Position numbers and translations under genes: made by a program. 64,000 bases of DNA from Capillidium heterosporum. Taxonomy: Eukaryota > Entomophthoromycota > Entomophthoromycetes > Entomophthorales > Capillidiaceae. Numbering within the stretch: position 1 is the stretch's first letter; each line of letters opens with the position of its first letter. The stretch covers positions 1,364,001 to 1,428,000 of the forward strand of contig WBMQ01000012.1 of the NCBI GenBank assembly GCA_016630905.1, written 5' to 3'. Positions 58,331 through 64,000 of this stretch are shown one piece after another. The notes below the pieces were generated by a model. It was not told the DNA's origin, made no database searches, and saw only the letters and a list, made by a program, of their open reading frames with translations.

Positions 58331-59441
58331 ATTTACAACTGCAAATTCCTTTGAGCTCTCGGTTGGTTGTTTGTTGGTTATTTAAGCTTGAAAGATGGGA
58401 TGGCTTTTGGCAATTTCTAGTGGGAGAATTGAAAATTAAGTGTAGTGATCTAATATTGCTTTCCTTTCAATAAAACAGAGACCAATTGCAACTATAAATA
58501 GGAAATTCTAGGTTGGGCTGGAACTCTTTGTTCCGAGAAAGTACAAGTCTACCTAAAATGTCGATTTGGTGCGGCAATACTGGGAATTAAGAACTAACCA
58601 TTTACGCTATAAGCTACTAATGCTAGGAATGCCAATATATTGCTACATCTATTTCTCCATGGAAGTTGTTTGAAATAGGTTGTCATGTTGAAAACAGGGA
58701 ATGTTCAATTAGTTAGGGCAAGTTGCTGCATGAGTTTGAAATATGTTTTTGTAAGCGGTTTTGGTATATATATGCTTGGTGGCATGCTTTTAGTAATAAA
58801 ATGATGCATGCATTTACCAAATGTAGATATAAACTTGCCAATTGATTAATTATATTCTTGGAGTGATAATGGGCTATTCTGGGTGATTCTGAATTGGCTG
58901 GGCTATATTTTGGGTACGCTACATATTTGAATGTAGTATATCAATTTGTAAATAAATTCCTATAGCTATAAGGTAACTGGTATAGCAACATAGCAATAAA
59001 TGAGTTGCTTGAAGTATATGATTTTGTTGATATATCTATTCTGATTCCATTTAAAAGCTTTGTACATAGAACGGCACATTAGGTATGTAATTGAAATCGG
59101 AATGCAACTTTGGATTTCTTTTGCATGCTTGTAAACTAAATTCTATGAAACAGCTGGTTCTACTAAATCCAAACTTTGATCTGCTTAGAAAAGACCCCTT
59201 CATGTTGTAAAGGACATTAGATCCATATATCGGACATCAAGCTTCGTAATTTGAGTACGTGTAAAAGTTTGGACAAGTATTGATAAAAATGTATATTTGC
59301 TTGAATGACTGACTATGAAGTGCAAAAGCTTTGTAATGCTGAATGAATTTGCAATCCACTGTAAAATCTTTGTGATGATGAATTTAGTTGACTGGGTTTA
59401 TAAAAGTTGCTAAAAATTCAGAGTTTAAGCTTTCAATACAG
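58331..59441. promoter_or_regulatory. Divergent promoter region, pseudokinase and MIP1
   Basis: 1.1 kb between outward-facing starts, AT-rich. No clear TATA box and no gene recognised. Confidence 0.3.
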
Positions 59442-62400
59442 ATGCTCAACAAGCTGCTTAGATGTTCAAACAGAAAGCTCAACCCTAGACAAACGTATAC
59501 AGCAAATATACTTTCCAAGTGTAATTTTACTACCGTTTACGATAGTTTTGCAAATAAAGGTGGCAATTCGGGTACTCTTAAGTATAAGAGTTTGAGAAGG
59601 CTTAGGAATGTTGAAAAAGTGAGTTTTTGCTTTTATGAATATTCATTTTAATAGTAATAGACGTTAACATGTATTTTACATTTCAATAGTTTAAAGCATC
59701 ATCTATTTTTTCAACACTGAGCACATATAACTGTATCAATACCAGCTCCAAGGTAAATAGCATAAAAGTACTTTCTAGAGAAGCATATGGGGATAAATTT
59801 TATTCAGATAAATCTATTACAACTAATGAACTAGCAGAACTAAAAGGTAAATAAAGTTTCATAATCAAATCATATTTGGCAAGTTTTATTGATATTTTTA
59901 TTTGATAAGAAGAGGCTCCTACCAACTTTGCCGGCATCCAACTTCTCCTCCCTCAATTTTCAAAAAAAGTCTTTGGTGATATACCGCCCAATTCAAAATG
60001 CGAGGAAACCGAACAACTAAGTATCCAACACCTGACCAAAAAGAATATCTTTGGCAAAGGAAGTGGTGAGAAGCTAAACTCGATAACCTTTGAACCCCCC
60101 AAATTGGAAGGCAGTACAATTGGTGAGCATTTTTATAAGATAGGCTGTGAGGTAGCCGAGCCTTACCTTGGCTTATCTAAGCGATTCGTTACAACCAAGT
60201 TGCCTGTGAAGCCAAAAGTTTGGTCGGATAAGATGGGATGGACAAAATATTATGAGGATGGGAGGATGGAACAAGTGGAGTATCCAGAAGAAGAAACGGT
60301 TGTTTTCGATGTGGAGACTCTCGTAAAAGTAGGTCCTTACCCAACCATTGCGAACAGCGGCTTCAGAAAAGAGTTGGTACTCGTGGACTTCACCAATGGT
60401 AGCTATTGATAGTGAGGGCAAGGTTCCAGCGGAGGAAACTACTCTGATCCCTTGGAACCCTAAAAAGTCAAATATTGTCATTGCTCATAACGCCAGTTAC
60501 GACCGAGCTCGAATGTTGAATGAGTACAGCTTCAAGGCCTCGAAGACTGCCTTTTTAGACACCATGAGTCTACACGTTGCCGTCGGTGGTTTGAGTACGA
60601 TACAGCGACAGAAATGGTTGAAATACAAAAAGGCGCTCTCCTGAAGAAGATACCGAGTGCTTGGAGAAGGAACGGTTGACTACCGCCAACTTCTTTGATA
60701 TCTCGTCCATCAACAGTTTACAGGCGGTGGCAAAACTTTACTGCAAGGTCGAGATCGATAAAGGTTTAAGGGATGTGTTCGTGGAAGGGGAGGTCGAGGA
60801 TGTCAGGCGCGAGTTCCAGGAGTTGATGATGTACTGTGCCATGGATGTTGAAGTTACCCATGAGGTATATAAGAAAGTGTTTCCCATGTACCTGGAGAAG
60901 TGCCCCCACCCCGTCTCCTTCGCTGGCATCTTAACGATGGGCAAGGGATTTTTGCCGACTGATGGAGGGTGGAAGGAGTACGTCCAAAGGGCTGAGGACC
61001 TCTACCTAAAGATATCTACCGAAGTTGAACGAAAACTGGAGGATCTAGCTGAAGAAGCCCTAACACACCCCGACCCCAAATCCGATCCTTGGCTAAGGTG
61101 TCTAGATTGGACGACCACACCACAAAAGTTCACCAAGCCCAAGTTTAAAAAAGATGGCACTTATGCCAAGAATGGAGAGCCACGTCCCTACACGAACCAG
61201 CACCTACCTGGAAAGCCAGAGTGGTACAAGGCAATCTACGACAGTAAGGAAAAGCGGGTCCGCGTCACCACTCGGAACCGACTGGCTCCATATCTGCTCA
61301 AGCTGAAATGGCTGGGCAACCCAATCTATTACTCCAAGAATCATGGATGGACCTTTTATGTCGATCCCAACTCCGACTTTACCCACAGCTCACCACCTTT
61401 AGAGTTCCCTGACGACCGAAACGACCCCAACTTCGAGGATTTGGGCTTAGTCATTGGTGAGGGCTGCGACTATGAAAGCTATAGGTTCTACAAGATCCCC
61501 CACAAAGATGGCGAGGAGCATCGATGTGGCAATCCGTTGAGTAAAGGGTATACTAATGCATTGGAAACCGAAGTTCTGACCTCCGAGTTCGCTTTAGCTA
61601 AGGAGGCCCTTAAAATGAACACGCTATGCGCCTACTGGATCTCGGCTCGGGACCGTATTCGATCGCAGTTTGTAGTGTGGCAGGATAACGATATTCAATT
61701 TGGATTGCCCGACTCAATTAATGCTAAGGACACTGAGCAAGGGTTAGGCTTAGGGATGATCTTACCTCAGATCGCCACCATGGGCACCGTCACTAGACGG
61801 GCCGTCGAACCGACCTGGATGACAGCTAGCAATGCCAAGTCCAACCGCATTGGATCCGAACTCAAGTCATTGATCAAGGCTCCCAAAGGTTACAAGATCG
61901 TCGGTGCTGACGTTGACTCGGAGGAATTATGGATCTCCAGTTTAATTGGTGATTCTCAGTTCAAAAACCATGGTTCAACGGCATTTGGCTGGATGACTTT
62001 ACAAGGAACTAAATCCGAAGGTACCGATATGCACTCCAAGACGGCTAGCATTTTAGGCATTGGTCGCGGCCAAGCCAAAGTCTTTAACTACGGCCGCATC
62101 TACGGCGCCGGCAACAACTTTGCTGTGCAGCTGTTGATGCAGTTCAATGCCTCCCTCAAGCAGGAGGAGGCTAAGCTTAGAGCCAACAAGCTATACTTGG
62201 AGACGAAAGGCAACAAGGAGCGCAGTGGTAGGTTCACAGGACATAGCTTCTGGTACGGCGGTAGTGAGTCCTTTATGTTCAACAAGTTGGAAGCTATAGC
62301 TACTTCCCAAGATCCTAGGACCCCTGTTTTGAATTGTGGCATCCCCAACGCTTTACGTCCTGAATTTGTTGGGGAGGGGTATATGACTTCTCGCGTCAAT

Positions 62401-63315
62401 TGGGTTGTCCAATCTTCAGGTGTCGATTACTTGCATCTACTCCTGGTTGCTATGCAGTACTTGATCAAGAAGTATCAAATTGATGCCCGATTTATGCTCT
62501 CTGTCCATGACGAGGTGCGATTCTTGGTCCGAGAAGAGGATCAGTATAGGGCGGCCTTTGCCTTGCAAATAAGTAATTTGTGGACCAGGGCATTGTTCGC
62601 CTATAGACTAGGATTTTCTGATTTACCCCAGTCGGTTGCTTTCTTTTCAGCAGTTGATGTTGACTTTGTGCTACGTAAAGAAGTGGATTTGGAGTGTATC
62701 ACCCCGTCACAGGAGATAAAGATCCCGCCTGGCATTTCCTTGGATATTTTGCAGCTAAGGGAATTGACGAATGAATTCCAGTTGCAGCGTGATAGTAGAG
62801 TAGATGCCGCTGATAAGCTGACCTTGCAACCTGATTTTGAGGAAGGTGGTGTCGATGATTCGATAAATTCGCCTATATTCCAAGGACCGCTAGTCCGACC
62901 CATCGACCTCAAGCAAGGTAAGGGTGGCCTGCAGTATTTAAGAGCTCAGGATGCGGATGATTTAGATGACCTCAAGCAGATTTTCGCCAGAAAACACAAT
63001 GGTAAGCAGTCACCTAGAACGCAGTCTACCTCCTATGTAAACAGTCCACCCAAGCAAGCTTTAAGCAGTGGTAAAAGTGGTGCTAGTACCAACGATAAAT
63101 CAAAGTGCTCGAGCCAACCTTTTATTAAATATGGATCTAGCAACTTGAAGATGGGCGGAGATAGGAGTTGCAATGGCAGTGGTAATATGGCAGCGACACC
63201 AATAGCACAAACTTACATTAGCCACAATTCGCAGCTCGCTAAACTGTTGACGGGGAAGGCGACAAGCACCAACTCAAAAGGCAACAAGTGGTACTGGAGG
63301 AACCATTCTAATTGA
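59442..63315 (+). CDS. MIP1: Mitochondrial DNA polymerase gamma catalytic subunit
   Basis: Replicates mitochondrial DNA. The presequence (MLNKLLRCSNRKLNPRQ) leads into the exonuclease domain: Exo I VVFDVETL, WYSWTSP, IAHNASYDRARMLNEY, and YCAMDVEVTHEVY. The polymerase domain has motif A (VGADVDSEELWISSLIGD), motif B (RGQAKVFNYGRIYGAG) and motif C (SVHDEVRFLV), with a low-complexity C-terminus. Two introns near the 5' end join in frame. Two +1 shifts are needed within the exonuclease domain: after PYPTIA (within 60350-60367; GGC then UUC at 60362 is one option), and at TCC-UGA (60642), joining YKKALS to EEDTECLE. Catalytic residues are intact, so the gene looks alive. No GT..AG pair resolves either break. 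Stop TGA at 63313-63315. Confidence 0.92.
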
Positions 63316-64000
63316 ACTGAATCAAATCTGTTAAAAATATATAGAGCCTAAGCATATAGAAATATAAACTGTACTATTTGGTTTTTACTTTGATATGGTT
63401 TGTAGTACTATATGCGACTTTGTTGTTTTTGCTGGTATCGAACTCTTTGTATGCGTGTTTAATTTTTCATATCTACTTTTTACAATTAATTTATACGTCT
63501 TTTATTATTGTTCGTACTGTATACTCTGTATTTCTAATCGCTATGATGGAAAGAACCTATGTACTATCTTTATATTGGATATTTGGGTGTCATTGACAAG
63601 TGTTCTGTTGAATGCTGCTTATCATGGCTATACCATCTGTTGCTACAATGGTTTTGTTTGTCTTGCAGGGATCAGATACTTTGATTTAGAATATAAAGGG
63701 AGTTTGTAGGCCCTTGTTACTATTGTCACTATTTAGTTCTAGAGCTACATCCCTGTATTTTTATAGCGACATCAAGTTGTCTAAAAATAGAATTTCCTTT
63801 CAATTTGTGAAAATTCAGCCACATCAGCACCAAAATAGACGTAAAATATTTCGCCGGAATTTGTTATCAGTTTGGAGCCTTTAAATTTTACTCGGATCTT
63901 TAGATTGAAAAGCACAACTAAGGTAGGTATTAGTCGAACTTCCATTCTTTTAACACGCTTTGAAATAGATCTTAGAAGGAGGTTAGAATGAGCAGCTCAG
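63316..64000. other. 3' region of MIP1 and window end
   Basis: AT-rich; overlapping frames at 63378-63709 are rich in Tyr, Phe, Leu and Cys with no motif and are read as chance. No gene recognised up to the edge. Confidence 0.35.

Noticed and set aside
60409-60415. Placing the first MIP1 shift at the TAT-TGA stop.
   Set aside because: The conserved WYSWTSP text lies upstream of that stop in the +1 frame, so the shift must come earlier.
63378-63709. Overlapping Tyr/Phe-rich frames after MIP1.
   Set aside because: Composition of AT-rich spacer; no start context or motif.

Overview
This is a nuclear contig from a fungus, read as 22 protein-coding genes on both strands plus a dead ABC transporter, a remnant of an ERG6 gene and a few weak pieces. 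Most genes carry several short introns (about 35-55 bases, GT..AG, often with a CTAAC or CTAAT branch signal just before the AG), AT-rich spacers of 0.4-2 kb and compact TATA promoters. Fungal markers include two ERG6-type sterol methyltransferases, a SUN-family wall protein, Mex67 with an RGG leader, a low-molecular-weight thioredoxin reductase and a MIP1-type mitochondrial polymerase. A rhodopsin-type 7TM receptor, PHAF1 and a pseudokinase with Sel1 repeats point to an early-diverging lineage; an Entomophthoromycotina-like fungus such as Conidiobolus fits, but that is inference.

Layout: 1-1608 cytochrome P450 (minus, C-terminus off the edge); 2562-4898 PHAF1 (minus); 6230-7183 7TM receptor (plus); 9207-9632 ATP synthase subunit f (minus), divergent from Mex67 (plus, 10089-12355); 14178-14714 profilin (plus); 15269-17482 SRP68 (minus); 18024-20047 nucleostemin-type GTPase (plus); 20641-21279 a small membrane protein (minus), divergent from YKT6 (plus, 21701-22448); 24803-25846 ribonucleotide reductase small subunit (plus); 27140-28056 SUN protein (minus); 28696-29925 ERG6 copy A (minus); 31261-32448 thioredoxin reductase (plus); 33226-35687 PPR protein (minus); 36481-38598 succinate-semialdehyde dehydrogenase (minus); 39657-40919 ERG6 copy B (plus); 42072-45574 ABCB pseudogene (plus); 46572-48197 MBOAT acyltransferase (minus); 48301-48600 a possible small gene (minus); 49949-51834 CHK2-type kinase (minus); 53460-55704 DNA polymerase eta (minus); 56294-58330 pseudokinase with Sel1 repeats (minus); 59442-63315 mitochondrial DNA polymerase gamma (plus). 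No operons are expected or seen. No virus-derived element, CRISPR array or rRNA gene was recognised.

The main unusual result concerns reading frame. When exons are joined by homology, seven otherwise well-preserved genes (P450, Mex67, SRP68, YKT6, SUN, polymerase eta, MIP1), and perhaps the reductase, each need one or two single-base +1 shifts: eleven in all, or twelve with the reductase, and no -1 shift anywhere. At every one the skipped base can be a U after a codon ending in C. At six of them the skipped U is the first base of an in-frame stop (NNC UGA, or NNC UAA once), which recalls the antizyme UCC-UGA site. The genes lie on both DNA strands, but the pattern holds on the coding strand. 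This fits recurrent programmed +1 frameshifting, known on a large scale only in Euplotes ciliates. Consensus errors in the assembly remain the main alternative. The other genes (PHAF1, NUG1, both ERG6, thioredoxin reductase, SSADH, CHK2, MBOAT, PPR, pseudokinase) read through with introns alone.
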